DNA of 33,626 nucleotides from contig NZ_BMOF01000023.1 of assembly GCF_014646935.1 (NCBI RefSeq), positions 1-33,626 of the forward strand, read 5' to 3'. The stretch is from Calditerricola satsumensis (lineage in GTDB: Bacteria > Bacillota > Bacilli > Calditerricolales > Calditerricolaceae). Both the position numbers and the translations under genes were made by a program. The notes beneath the pieces were generated by a model. That model was given only the letters and a program-made list of their open reading frames with translations. It made no database searches and had not been told where the DNA came from. How positions within the stretch are numbered: position 1 is the first letter of the stretch; every line of letters starts with the position of its first letter. Shown here one piece after another: positions 1 to 7,458 of the stretch.

Positions 1-71
1 CAGTTTTGTGAAGGTGAAAGTGCACCGAATACAAGGGATTCGGACAACGAAAAAGGCTCACACGACAAAGA

Positions 72-99
72 GCCGGCAGAGGCGTCCTCCCCTGCCGGC
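72..99 (-). terminator. GC-rich hairpin, weak terminator after the SLH relic
   Basis: An 8-bp perfect stem (GCCGGCAG at 72-79, CTGCCGGC at 92-99) lies 14 bases past the stop of the SLH relic. Read on the minus strand it is followed by a broken T-rich stretch (TCTTTGTCG), so it is a modest Rho-independent terminator. It may be a leftover of the lost gene. Confidence 0.4.
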
Positions 100-113
100 A
101 TGCAGCTGATCCA

Positions 114-245
114 TCATTCCGTCGGAACATCCGCCATCAAGGCGCGATACAGCAGTACCGCCGCCTCGGCGCGGGTGGTCAGCTTTTTGTCCGGCCCAGC
201 TTCAACAAGGGAGCGCCTGAACCGCACCATGAGAAAGGGATCAAT
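114..245 (-). pseudogene. C-terminal relic of an S-layer-homology (SLH) domain protein
   Basis: The last 27 codons before the stop at 114 read as the end of an SLH domain, with the typical TRAEAAVLLYRAL motif preceded by GPDKK. SLH domains anchor surface proteins to secondary cell-wall polymers in Firmicutes. Upstream on the same strand the recognisable similarity stops within about 130 bases, where the niaR promoter region begins, so no intact SLH protein can be built. The rest of this reading frame is antisense to niaR and looks like a shadow. It is most likely the 3' scrap of a deleted surface-protein gene. I am confident of the motif and less sure of the boundary. Confidence 0.6.
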
Positions 246-283
246 CGAGTGTTTCCCTTCCCTGCCCTCTCCGCGCCGTTCGC

Positions 284-289
284 TATAAT
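284..289 (+). promoter_or_regulatory. Probable sigma-A -10 box for niaR
   Basis: A perfect TATAAT sits 48 bases before the niaR start codon. The -35 position at 17-18 bp spacing (CCTGCC/CCCTGC) is a poor match, so the promoter may be weak or helped by an activator. No palindromic operator is obvious here. Confidence 0.45.
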
Positions 290-336
290 GGACGCAGGAC
301 CACGAGGATACGCCGAACCAAAGGAGGGAGGGCCCT

Positions 337-906
337 ATGGCGCCCAAACGGAAGTTGTCCGGCGAAGCGCGGCGCAGCGCCATCGTCGCGCTCTTAAAAA
401 CGGCCAGCGGCCCCGTGACGGGAGCCGAACTGGCCGAGAAAACGGGGGTCAGCCGGCAGGTGATCGTGCAGGACATCGCCCTCTTGAAAGCGCGCAACGC
501 GCCAATCGTCGCCACGCCGCAGGGCTACCTGTGGCTGGAGGCGCCGAATCCGCCCCTCGTCACCCGCGTCGTCGCCTGCCGCCACACGCCGGACGAGACG
601 GAACGGGAGCTGCTTCTCCTCGTCGACCACGGCGTGAAGGTCGTCGACGTGATCGTCGAACACCCGATCTACGGCGAGCTGCGCGGCACGCTGATGATCC
701 AGTCCCGTGAAGACGTTCGGCGGTTCATCGAGAAGATGCGCGCGGAAAGGGCCACCCTGCTCTCCTCGCTCACCGGCGGCCTGCACTTGCACACCCTGCA
801 AGCCCCGGATCCCTCACGCCTCGACCGCGCCTGCCAAGCGCTGAAAGAGGCGGGCATCCTCGTCGACGCCCTCGCCGGGGACGACATCCCCCTCGGCCGC
901 CTGTAA
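337..906 (+). CDS. niaR: NiaR-type transcriptional repressor of NAD biosynthesis
   Basis: This 189-residue protein has the NiaR (YrxA) layout: a winged helix-turn-helix at about residues 10-68 (ELAEKTGVSRQVIVQDIALL is the recognition region) and a 3H domain from about 78 to 185. NiaR proteins repress NAD de novo and niacin-salvage genes when nicotinic acid is bound. The metal-site residues I recall from the Thermotoga maritima structure, two His spaced by two, a distant His and a Glu, map onto H83, E91, H150 and H152 with identical spacing, so the metal site looks intact. The start is fixed by AAAGGAGGGAGG just upstream. No NAD genes are next to it, so it acts in trans on targets outside the window. 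Confidence 0.88.
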   Translation: MAPKRKLSGEARRSAIVALLKTASGPVTGAELAEKTGVSRQVIVQDIALLKARNAPIVATPQGYLWLEAPNPPLVTRVVACRHTPDETERELLLLVDHGVKVVDVIVEHPIYGELRGTLMIQSREDVRRFIEKMRAERATLLSSLTGGLHLHTLQAPDPSRLDRACQALKEAGILVDALAGDDIPLGRL

Positions 907-1031
907 GGGCCGGCTACGCATTCCCTTCCCGCGCGGGCCGTTTGCACAGCTTTCCTGCATATACCGTCAATAGCCGATGCAACCCGGAACCGATCCATCA
1001 GAACGTTCCGCGCGGCAAGAGGAGGTCCGTC

Positions 1032-1871
1032 ATGCCCCCCTTTCTTCTCTACGCCCACCGCGGCGCATCGCGTCACGCCCCGGAAAACACCCTCGCCGCC
1101 TTTCGCCGGGCCATCGCCGACGGCGCCAACGGCCTGGAGCTGGATGTGCAGCTTTCGAAAGACGGCGTGCCGATTGTGCTGCACGACGAATGGCTGGGGC
1201 GCACCGTGAGCGGCCGGGGATGGGTGCGCGACCACACGTGGGACGAACTGGCGCGCCTCGACGCCGGTGCGTGGTTTTCCCCGGCCTATTCCGGCGAGCC
1301 GATCCCGACCCTCGAGGACGTGTGCCGGCTCGTCGCCGACACGGATCTGGTTCTCAACGTTGAGCTGAAGACGCAGCTCGTTCCCCAGCCGGGCATCGAG
1401 GAGCGCGTCACCGCCCTCCTGCGCCGGTATGCCCTGCTCCCCCGCACGGTGATCTCCTCCTTCTCCATCGCCACCCTGCAAACCGTCCGCCGCATCGCTC
1501 CCGACGCGACCATCGCCGTCTTGTATTGGGGCGAATTGCACCGCCCGTGGCGGCTCGCCGCCGCCCTTGGCGCCCCGTACCTGCACCCGCCGGAAGCCGC
1601 CGTCACGCCCCGTTACGTGAAGGAGGCGCACCGGTGTGGCCTGCGCGTCGTCCCGTACACGGTGAACAACCCTGCCGTCGCCAAACGGCTTGTCGCGTGG
1701 GGCGTCGACGGCCTGATCACCGATGATCCGGGGCGAATTCGGCGCGCCATCGGCCCTCTGCGAAAGGCAAACGCCGCGGCAACACGCCGCGCCCGCAACC
1801 GTCTTCTCCGGAAACGTCGCCGGAAATCCGACAATCGGCCCCCAACCGAAACGCCCCCGGCCACATCCTAG
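1032..1871 (+). CDS. Glycerophosphodiester phosphodiesterase (GDPD family)
   Basis: The 279-residue product has the full GDPD signature. AHRGASRHAPENT at the N-terminus carries the catalytic His and Glu, GLELDVQLSKDG carries metal-binding acidic residues, and VLHDEWLGRT carries the second catalytic His. A conserved TVNNP and DGLITDDP stretch closes the TIM barrel near the C-terminus. The family hydrolyses deacylated phospholipids to sn-glycerol 3-phosphate and an alcohol. There is no signal peptide, so it acts in the cytoplasm, unlike secreted GlpQ. The ATG at 1032 follows AAGAGGAGGT; upstream in-frame starts lack a ribosome binding site. The last 25 residues are Arg-rich and poorly conserved. 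A terminator overlaps the stop codon. Confidence 0.88.
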   Translation: MPPFLLYAHRGASRHAPENTLAAFRRAIADGANGLELDVQLSKDGVPIVLHDEWLGRTVSGRGWVRDHTWDELARLDAGAWFSPAYSGEPIPTLEDVCRLVADTDLVLNVELKTQLVPQPGIEERVTALLRRYALLPRTVISSFSIATLQTVRRIAPDATIAVLYWGELHRPWRLAAALGAPYLHPPEAAVTPRYVKEAHRCGLRVVPYTVNNPAVAKRLVAWGVDGLITDDPGRIRRAIGPLRKANAAATRRARNRLLRKRRRKSDNRPPTETPPATS

Positions 1872-1887
1872 CCGGAGGCGTTTTTCG
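1852..1887 (+). terminator. Rho-independent terminator overlapping the GDPD stop codon
   Basis: A 9-bp stem with one mismatch (CGCCCCCGG at 1852-1860, CCGGAGGCG at 1872-1880) encloses the TAG stop in its loop and runs into TTTTTCGTT. On the opposite strand it is followed by TTTCGG, so it may weakly serve the convergent chemoreceptor gene too. Confidence 0.7.
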
Positions 1888-1929
1888 TTGCCAGAGATCG
1901 CGATGCACGGCGAAGCCTGCTGCGTGCCG

Positions 1930-3627
1930 TCACACGCGGAATGCGTCCACCGTTTGCCGCAGCGTCTGGGCCAATTCGCGGAGCGAAGTCGCCGAGCCGG
2001 CCATCTCCTCCATCGACGCCAGCTGCTCTTCCGTGGCCGCGGCCGCCTGCTCGGCGCTCCCCGACGCTTCCTTCGCCAGCCGTGCCACCTCTTCCACCGA
2101 CGCGGTGACCTCCTCGGAACCCGCCGACAGCTCTTCGGAGACGGACGCCACCTCCTGCACCTGTCCGTTCACCGTGTGCATGGCGGACGCGATGCGGGCA
2201 AAGGCTTCCCCCGCCTGGCGAACCGCCTCCTTCCCCGCTGCCACCTCCTGAACCGTGGCCTCCATGGCGGCCGTCGCTTGTCGCGTTTCCTCCTGAATGC
2301 CGCGGATCAAGGCAACGATTTCCTGAGCCGACCCCTTGGCCTGCTCCGCCAGCTTGCGCACTTCGTCGGCCACCACGCTGAACCCGCGGCCGTGTTCGCC
2401 GGCGCGCGCCGCCTCGATGGCCGCGTTAAGGGCGAGAAGGTTGGTCTGCTCGGCGATTTCGGTGATGACGGCGGTAATCGTTTCGATTTCTTGCGACCGG
2501 TCGGCCAGCGCGCGCACGTCGTTCGCCGTCCGGGTGACGGTTTGGGCAATGGTTTCCATCTGCCCAATGGCCTGCTGCACCAACCGGCTTCCCTCCTCGG
2601 CCGTCTGGGTCCCCGCGGCAGCCGACTGCTCCACCGTGGCCATGGCCTCGGCGATGCGCTGGATGCCCGCGGCCATCTCCTCCATCGCCCGCGCGCTCTC
2701 CTCCGTCACCCGCACCTGCGATTCGGCGCCGCTGGCCACCGTCTGCACGGACTGGGCAATCTCCTGCGCCGCCTGCGCCGTCTGCTCGGCGCCGGCCGAC
2801 AAGGCATCGGCCGAGGCGGCCAGTTGGCGGGCGGCTCCCTGAACGTTGTGAATCATCCCCCTCAGCTGATCCACCATCTCGTTGACGGCCTGGGCCAGGC
2901 GCCCCAGCTCATCGCGGGAACGAACGGGGAGCGGTTCGAGACGCAAGTCGCCTTGGGCCACGCGCTGGGCCACCGCGGCGATTTGCTCCAGCGGACGCGT
3001 CAGGTACCGCGTGAACAAAACCGCGACGGTCAGGCCCACAGCCGAAGCCAGAACAAACACGACCGTCTGTATGGTGGCGGTGGTTGTGGCATTCGCCTGC
3101 GTGCGGGCAGAAACGGCGGCAAACTGATCGTTCTCGGCCTTTACCAGCCGGTCGATCTCGGCAATCAGCGCGCGGCGAACCGCAGTCATCTCCTTTTCCA
3201 GCCGTTTGACCTCGGCGGCATCGCCGCGCTGCACCGCGGGCAACAGCCGCTCCTCAAGCAATTGCCGGAACGCGGCGTACTGGGCCAACACCTGCTGGAA
3301 GGCCACCTGCTGCTCCGGCTGCAGCCGCTTTTGCACCTGCATGGCCTGCGCGGCAAAGGCCTCCTGCTGCGCGCGGTACTCCTCTAGCGTCTGCGGGTTC
3401 GGATCGAGCAGGTACTCCAGCACGCGGAGGGACAGCGAACGCAACTGGGCCTTCAGCTCCATCATCTGCGTCATCGTCTGGCCTTCCGCTTCCATGCGGA
3501 CGACATCCTGGGCCACGGACCGCAACATCCCCCACGCCACCGCGTTGCCCGCGGCAAACAAGAAAAGGATCAAGAAGAAAATGCTTAATAATTTCCTTTT
3601 TACTGACATATTCTTTATCTTCTGCAC
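1930..3627 (-). CDS. Methyl-accepting chemotaxis protein with four-helix-bundle sensor
   Basis: The 565-residue chemoreceptor has transmembrane helix 1 at about residues 11-34, an extracellular helical sensor of about 145 residues of the 4HB_MCP type, and transmembrane helix 2 at about 183-207. A HAMP domain spans about 208-262 and a long cytoplasmic coiled coil follows. The signalling tip [19 protein letters not shown] and the KLAEQ stretch after it are intact, so coupling to CheA/CheW is expected. The C-terminus lacks a CheR/CheB docking pentapeptide. GTG at 3627 lies 9 bases after AAAAGGAG; the ATG at 3609 is the alternative and would shorten it by six residues. The ligand cannot be inferred. 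No other chemotaxis genes are adjacent. Confidence 0.9.
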   Translation of the reverse strand: MQKIKNMSVKRKLLSIFFLILFLFAAGNAVAWGMLRSVAQDVVRMEAEGQTMTQMMELKAQLRSLSLRVLEYLLDPNPQTLEEYRAQQEAFAAQAMQVQKRLQPEQQVAFQQVLAQYAAFRQLLEERLLPAVQRGDAAEVKRLEKEMTAVRRALIAEIDRLVKAENDQFAAVSARTQANATTTATIQTVVFVLASAVGLTVAVLFTRYLTRPLEQIAAVAQRVAQGDLRLEPLPVRSRDELGRLAQAVNEMVDQLRGMIHNVQGAARQLAASADALSAGAEQTAQAAQEIAQSVQTVASGAESQVRVTEESARAMEEMAAGIQRIAEAMATVEQSAAAGTQTAEEGSRLVQQAIGQMETIAQTVTRTANDVRALADRSQEIETITAVITEIAEQTNLLALNAAIEAARAGEHGRGFSVVADEVRKLAEQAKGSAQEIVALIRGIQEETRQATAAMEATVQEVAAGKEAVRQAGEAFARIASAMHTVNGQVQEVASVSEELSAGSEEVTASVEEVARLAKEASGSAEQAAAATEEQLASMEEMAGSATSLRELAQTLRQTVDAFRV

Positions 3628-3732
3628 CCTCTCACGCTCCTTTTAGCGCCATCCTTTGCATCCTCCTTCCACGAAGATGATAGCGAATTTTTCCGTGTTG
3701 GAAAGAGCGAAACCCGCCTCATGTTGCGGAAC

Positions 3733-3782
3733 CCAAAACAAAACAGGTCTTTGGACCGAGATCGCTTGGGTCCAAAGACCTG
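3733..3782 (-). terminator. Strong terminator of the selenium operon
   Basis: A perfect 14-bp stem (CAGGTCTTTGGACC at 3744-3757, its complement at 3769-3782) with an 11-base loop is followed on the minus strand by TTTTGTTTTGGG. It sits 46 bases past the selD stop and closes the five-gene operon. Confidence 0.85.
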
Positions 3783-3828
3783 CGTACGCCGGCAAACCGC
3801 TGCGAAGAGGCGTTCAGAAGCCCTCGGG

Positions 3829-4881
3829 TTACGGCACCACGCGAATGCGTCCCGGTTGCTCGGCCACCGCCTCGCCGACGAGGGCCGCCTCGACGCCGCC
3901 CTTGCGCAGCGCCTCCAGGGCCGCGTCCGCCTCGGCAGCCGGCAGGGCCACGAGGAGTCCGCCCGAGGTGACGGCGTCGCACAGCACCAGGCGCGTCGCC
4001 TCGTCCACGCCGTCGGCGAAGTCGACCTTGTCGGCTAGCCACTGGGCGTTGGCCCGCGATCCGCCCGGCACGATGCCCTCGGCGGCCAGCTCCCGCGCCC
4101 CGGGCAAGATCGGGACGCGTTCGGCCTCGATGCGCAGCCCCACCCCACTGCCGGCGGCCATCTCGTAGGCGTGGCCCAGCAGGCCAAAACCGGTCACGTC
4201 GGTGCAGGCGTGCACGGAGAAGGATGCCAGCACCTCGGCGGCCGCCTTGTTCAGCGTGGCCATCACCTCGGTGACACGGCGCGTCCCTTCCTCGTCCAGC
4301 CGGTCGCGCTTGATCGCCGTGGTGAGAACGCCGACGCCGATGGGTTTGGTGAGGATCAGCTTGTCGCCCGGACAGGCGCCGCAGTTTCGCCACACCTTGT
4401 CGGGATGAACGACGCCGGTGACGGCCAGGCCGAATTTCGGCTCCTGGTCGTCGATGGAGTGTCCGCCGACCAGCGTCGCCCCGGCTTCGCGCACCTTTTC
4501 GGCGGCGCCGCGCAGGATATCGGCCAGGATGGCCGGATCGAGCTTTTTGATGGGAAAGCCGACAATGTTCAGGGCCGTCAAGGGTTTGCCGCCCATGGCG
4601 TAGACGTCGCTGAGGGCGTTGGCCGCGGCGATGGCCCCGAACCAATAGGGGTCATCGACAATCGGCGTGAAGTAATCCACTGTCTGCACCAAGGCCATGT
4701 CGTCGGTCAGCCGAAAGACGCCGGCATCGTCCGACGTCTCGAAACCCACAAGCAGCCGGGGATCGCCTTCCGATCGGGGCAAGTGGCGCAGCACGTGCGC
4801 CAGGTCCTGGGGACCGATCTTGCACCCTCACCCCGCCTTGGTCGACAGCGCCGTCAGCTTGATCCGCTCGCGCTCCGTCAT
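3829..4881 (-). CDS. selD: Selenide, water dikinase SelD, selenocysteine-containing
   Basis: SelD makes selenophosphate from selenide and ATP, the selenium donor for Sec-tRNA, for MnmH and for selenosugars. Reading through an in-frame TGA (4830-4828) gives 350 residues, matching the roughly 347 of E. coli SelD. The N-terminus is MTERERIKLTALSTKAG-Sec-GCKIGP, with the Sec at residue 18 where E. coli has catalytic Cys17 and with the essential Lys conserved at 21. The rest follows the AIRS-kinase fold: DDAGVF, VDYFTPIVDD, AAANALSDVYAMGG, GGHSIDD and a C-terminal GGLLVALP. Start ATG 4881 follows GGGAGGT at 7 bases, 30 bases after the ATPase gene, so it is the last gene of the operon. Treating the TGA as a stop leaves a false GTG start at 4794 without the active site. 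Sec-SelD is known in several bacteria. Confidence 0.93.
4795..4830 (-). promoter_or_regulatory. Candidate bacterial SECIS element following the selD UGA
   Basis: Directly after the Sec UGA (4830-4828) the mRNA can fold GGUCC-CCA-GGACC (4815-4803), with an outer GUGC/GCAC helix (4825-4822 with 4798-4795). The apical loop begins 17 bases after the UGA, within the 16-37 base range described for bacterial SECIS elements recognised by SelB. An alternative CCAG-GAC-CUGG pairing would place a G at the loop start. It lies in coding sequence, as bacterial SECIS must. The fold was drawn by eye, not computed. Confidence 0.5.
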
Positions 4882-4911
4882 CGCGCGCACCTCCCGTATC
4901 GTCGTCTGCGG

Positions 4912-5664
4912 TCACACGCCGACCGCGTCGAGGGGATAGATTTCGGCCAGCACGTCGTCGGTCACGCCCTCCGGCGGCCCGTCGTAGACGATCATGCCGC
5001 GGGCGAGGCCCACGATGCGCGTGGCATACGCCTTGGCCAAAGCCACGTCGTGAAGGTTGAGGATCATCGTGATGCCCGCCGTCTCGTTCAGCTCCTTGAG
5101 GAAATCGAGAATCGCGCGGGCCGTCACCGGATCGAGGCTGGAGACCGGCTCGTCGCCGAGGATCATCTTCGGCTTCTGCATCAGGACGCGGGCAATGGCC
5201 ACGCGCTGCTGCTGGCCGCCGGAAAGCTCTTCCACGCGGCGGTGGGCCAGGTGGGCGATCCCGACGCGCTCGAGGGCGGCCATTGCCTCCTCGATCAGCT
5301 TCGGTGGAAACACGCCGAGCAGGCTGCGCCACAGCGCCAGGGTGCACATGCGGCCGACGATGACGTTGGTCAGCACGTCGAGGCGCGGGATAAGGTTAAA
5401 GTTTTGGAAGATCATCCCGATCCCGCACCGCACGCGCAGGAGCTCGCGCGGATGAAGGCCGGTGATGGGCTGGCCGTTCCACGTGATCGTGCCTGCCGTC
5501 GGCTCCACCAGGCGGTTGATGCAGCGGATCAGCGTCGATTTTCCCGCCCCGCTGCGACCGAGAACGGCCACGAACTCCCCGGGGGCCACCGTGAGGTCGA
5601 TGCCCTTGAGGGCCGGCTCCGCCGCGCCGGGGTAGCGCTTTACCAAGCCGCGGATCTCGAGCAT
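4912..5664 (-). CDS. PhnC-like ABC transporter ATPase, probable selenium-oxyanion importer
   Basis: This 250-residue ATP-binding subunit has every ABC motif: Walker [10 protein letters not shown] at 36-44, Q-loop FQNFNL at 86-91, signature LSGGQ at 147-151, Walker B MILGDEP at 167-173 and the switch His in NLHD at 203-206. It is closest in style to PhnC of phosphonate importers, including the VIVGRM and SLLGVFP stretches. The gene starts two bases after the permease stop and ends 30 bases before selD. No C-P lyase or phosphonatase gene is nearby; the flanking genes are selD, a SenB-like glycosyltransferase and mnmH. I therefore infer an oxyanion of selenium as substrate rather than a phosphonate. 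The ATPase role is seen; the substrate is inference. Confidence 0.85.
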   Translation of the reverse strand: MLEIRGLVKRYPGAAEPALKGIDLTVAPGEFVAVLGRSGAGKSTLIRCINRLVEPTAGTITWNGQPITGLHPRELLRVRCGIGMIFQNFNLIPRLDVLTNVIVGRMCTLALWRSLLGVFPPKLIEEAMAALERVGIAHLAHRRVEELSGGQQQRVAIARVLMQKPKMILGDEPVSSLDPVTARAILDFLKELNETAGITMILNLHDVALAKAYATRIVGLARGMIVYDGPPEGVTDDVLAEIYPLDAVGV

Positions 5665-5666
5665 GA

Positions 5667-6425
5667 TCAGATCACCCGCTTTCGCACGACGCCGCCCAGG
5701 GCGTCGACGGCCATCACGAGGACGATGATGGCCAAGATGTCCACCGCCATGCGCGAATACTGGAAGAGCTTGAAGTGGATGAGCAGCTGCTCGCCGATGC
5801 CGCCCGCGCCGATGAGGCCCAAAAAGAGCGACGCGCGAATGGCCACCTCGAACCGGTAGAAATACTGGGACAGGACGTTCGGCCAGATCTGCGGCACGAT
5901 GCCGTAAAGGTAGACGAGCAGGCGGCGCGCCCCCGTGGAGGCCACGGCTTCGGGCGGGCCGGGATCGGCCGCCTCGATCAGCTCCGAGATCAGCTTGCCC
6001 AGCACGCCGACGTTGTGCAGGAAGATCGTCAGCACCCCGGGAAACGGTCCCAGCCCCACCATCGGCACAAGCAAGAGGGCAATGACGATCTCCGGAACAG
6101 CCCGCAGCACGTTGAGCGCACCGCGCACCAGAGCGTACCCCCCGCGCGACGGCGCCGTGTTGCGCGCAGCCAGAAAGGCGGCCGGAAAGGCCATCACCAG
6201 GGCGGTCAGCGTGCCGAGAAAGGCCATCTGCAGCGTCACAAGGGCCGCGGCGAAGGTCCGCCCGGCGTCGGTCCAATCGAGGGGGAAGAATTGGCGCAGC
6301 AGATCAACCGAATTGAACAGGTTCCGGAATTGGGCCGGGTTGACCTCCGTTCCCCGCGCCGCCCAGAGCGCCGCGGCAGCCAACAGCAGGAAAAACCCGA
6401 AGCGCTTCGCCATGCGGCGCCGCAT
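5667..6425 (-). CDS. PhnE-like ABC transporter permease
   Basis: The 252-residue integral membrane protein has about six transmembrane segments and the binding-protein-dependent permease signature near residues 160-215. The cytoplasmic EAA loop reads PEAVASTGARRLLVYLYGIVPQ. A later ASLFLGLIGAGGIGEQL stretch is typical of the PhnE group. ATG 6425 is chosen because CCGGGAGGG lies 8 bases upstream; the in-frame GTG at 6431 would sit too close. It lies between the binding protein (33 bases upstream) and the ATPase (2 bases downstream), so the three subunits are translated together. Substrate inference is as for the ATPase. Confidence 0.87.
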   Translation of the reverse strand: MRRRMAKRFGFFLLLAAAALWAARGTEVNPAQFRNLFNSVDLLRQFFPLDWTDAGRTFAAALVTLQMAFLGTLTALVMAFPAAFLAARNTAPSRGGYALVRGALNVLRAVPEIVIALLLVPMVGLGPFPGVLTIFLHNVGVLGKLISELIEAADPGPPEAVASTGARRLLVYLYGIVPQIWPNVLSQYFYRFEVAIRASLFLGLIGAGGIGEQLLIHFKLFQYSRMAVDILAIIVLVMAVDALGGVVRKRVI

Positions 6426-6458
6426 GTGCACACCCTCCCGGCATCGCCCGCTCCGCGC

Positions 6459-7370
6459 TTACAGCCGCCCCGCTTCTTTGGCCGCCTTGCGGACCGCCTC
6501 GTAGTCCTTGTCGCTGCACGTCGTAAAGCCGCTGGCGCCAAAGGCGTTGAGGATTTCCGGATCCTTGATGCCGACGAAGGCGTCCTGCAGCTTTTTGATC
6601 ATCTCCGGCGACGTGCCCTTCTTCACCGCCCACGGGTACTGGAAGAGAGGTTCCGATTGCCAGATCACCTTGAACGCGTCGGCGTCAATCTTTCCTTCCT
6701 TTTTCAGCACGTTGAAGATCGCGCTGTCGATGGCCCCGACGTCGGCTTGCTTGTTCTGCACGGCCAGTGCCGTGGCGTCGTGGTTCCCCGTGTAGACGAC
6801 CGACTTGAATTGATGGTTGTTCTGGTCGACGAACACGCCCTTCTTCTTCAGCACCAAGCCCGGAATGAGGGAGCCCGACGTCGAATTGACGTCGCCGAAG
6901 GCCAGGCGGATCTCCTTGGAATGCTTCACCACATCGTCGAGGGAGTTCCACGGGCTGTCCTTGTGCGCAATCAGGTACGAATAGTAGTACGGCTTGCCGT
7001 CAACGAGCTGGGTGATGATCGCTTCCGCCCCGCTCTTTTCGTGGGCGATGACATAGGTCAGCGGACCGAAGAAGGCCATGTCGATGTGACCGTAGCTCAT
7101 CGCCTCGACGACGCCGTTGTAGTCGGAGTACACCTTGATCTCGACGTCGCGGCCCAGCTTCTGCTCCAGAATCTGGGCCAGCTTGTTCATCGCCTTCTGC
7201 ATGTCGCCCTGGTTCTGCGAGGGAATCACGCCGATGTGGAAGGGCTTTTCCTGTTCCCCTCCGCCTTGCCCTTGCTCCGGCGCCTGCCCCGGGTTGCAGG
7301 CGGCCAACGCCGCCATAAGGAGCAGCGCCAAGGTAAGGAACGACAAGCGCGAAATCCACCGTTTTCGCAT
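6459..7370 (-). CDS. PhnD-like substrate-binding lipoprotein (putative selenate/selenite binding)
   Basis: The 303-residue precursor has a lipoprotein signal peptide ending in LAAC (Cys25), then a Gly/Gln-rich tether, then a PhnD/SsuA/transferrin-like type II binding fold. Family hallmarks are IGVIPSQ, a GHIDMAFFGPLTYV stretch, and GDVNSTSGSLIPG, the oxyanion-cradling Ser/Thr loop of PhnD proteins. I recall that NCBI models name a PhnD-like subfamily found beside selD a putative selenate ABC transporter binding protein, and this context fits. ATG 7370 gives a 9-base spacing to AAGGAGG; ATG 7376 would be 3 bases from it. It is the first transporter gene, 81 bases after the glycosyltransferase. 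Phosphonate binding is the alternative. Confidence 0.85.
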   Translation of the reverse strand: MRKRWISRLSFLTLALLLMAALAACNPGQAPEQGQGGGEQEKPFHIGVIPSQNQGDMQKAMNKLAQILEQKLGRDVEIKVYSDYNGVVEAMSYGHIDMAFFGPLTYVIAHEKSGAEAIITQLVDGKPYYYSYLIAHKDSPWNSLDDVVKHSKEIRLAFGDVNSTSGSLIPGLVLKKKGVFVDQNNHQFKSVVYTGNHDATALAVQNKQADVGAIDSAIFNVLKKEGKIDADAFKVIWQSEPLFQYPWAVKKGTSPEMIKKLQDAFVGIKDPEILNAFGASGFTTCSDKDYEAVRKAAKEAGRL

Positions 7371-7430
7371 CGCCATCCGCCTCCTTGTCCATACGGGATC
7401 GCCATACCTTGCCAAGACGATATAACCTTT

Positions 7431-7458
7431 ATTGTACCGCAAACGCATACCTCAGCAA
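7431..7458 (-). promoter_or_regulatory. Possible internal sigma-A promoter before the binding-protein gene
   Basis: TTGCTG (7458-7453) and TACAAT (7436-7431) are separated by 16 bases and straddle the stop codon of the glycosyltransferase gene. It would let the transporter and selD be transcribed apart from the glycosyltransferase. It is a moderate match only. Confidence 0.35.

Noticed and set aside
1723-3387. A 554-codon open frame on the plus strand opposite the chemoreceptor
   Set aside because: It mirrors the repetitive heptads of the coiled coil in another frame and has no ribosome binding site or family match.
3585-3720. A sigma-D motility promoter for the chemoreceptor at 1930-3627
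   Set aside because: No TAAA with GCCGATA at the right spacing; only a weak TATCAT was seen.
3829-4794. SelD as a truncated pseudogene starting at an internal GTG
   Set aside because: The upstream part continues the same frame through a UGA exactly at the catalytic residue, with conserved flanks and a good ribosome binding site, so Sec is the simpler reading.
4912-7370. A phosphonate utilisation locus
   Set aside because: No C-P lyase, phosphonatase or Pho-type regulator is near, and all neighbours concern selenium. Substrate identity still needs an experiment, so this is a preference rather than proof.
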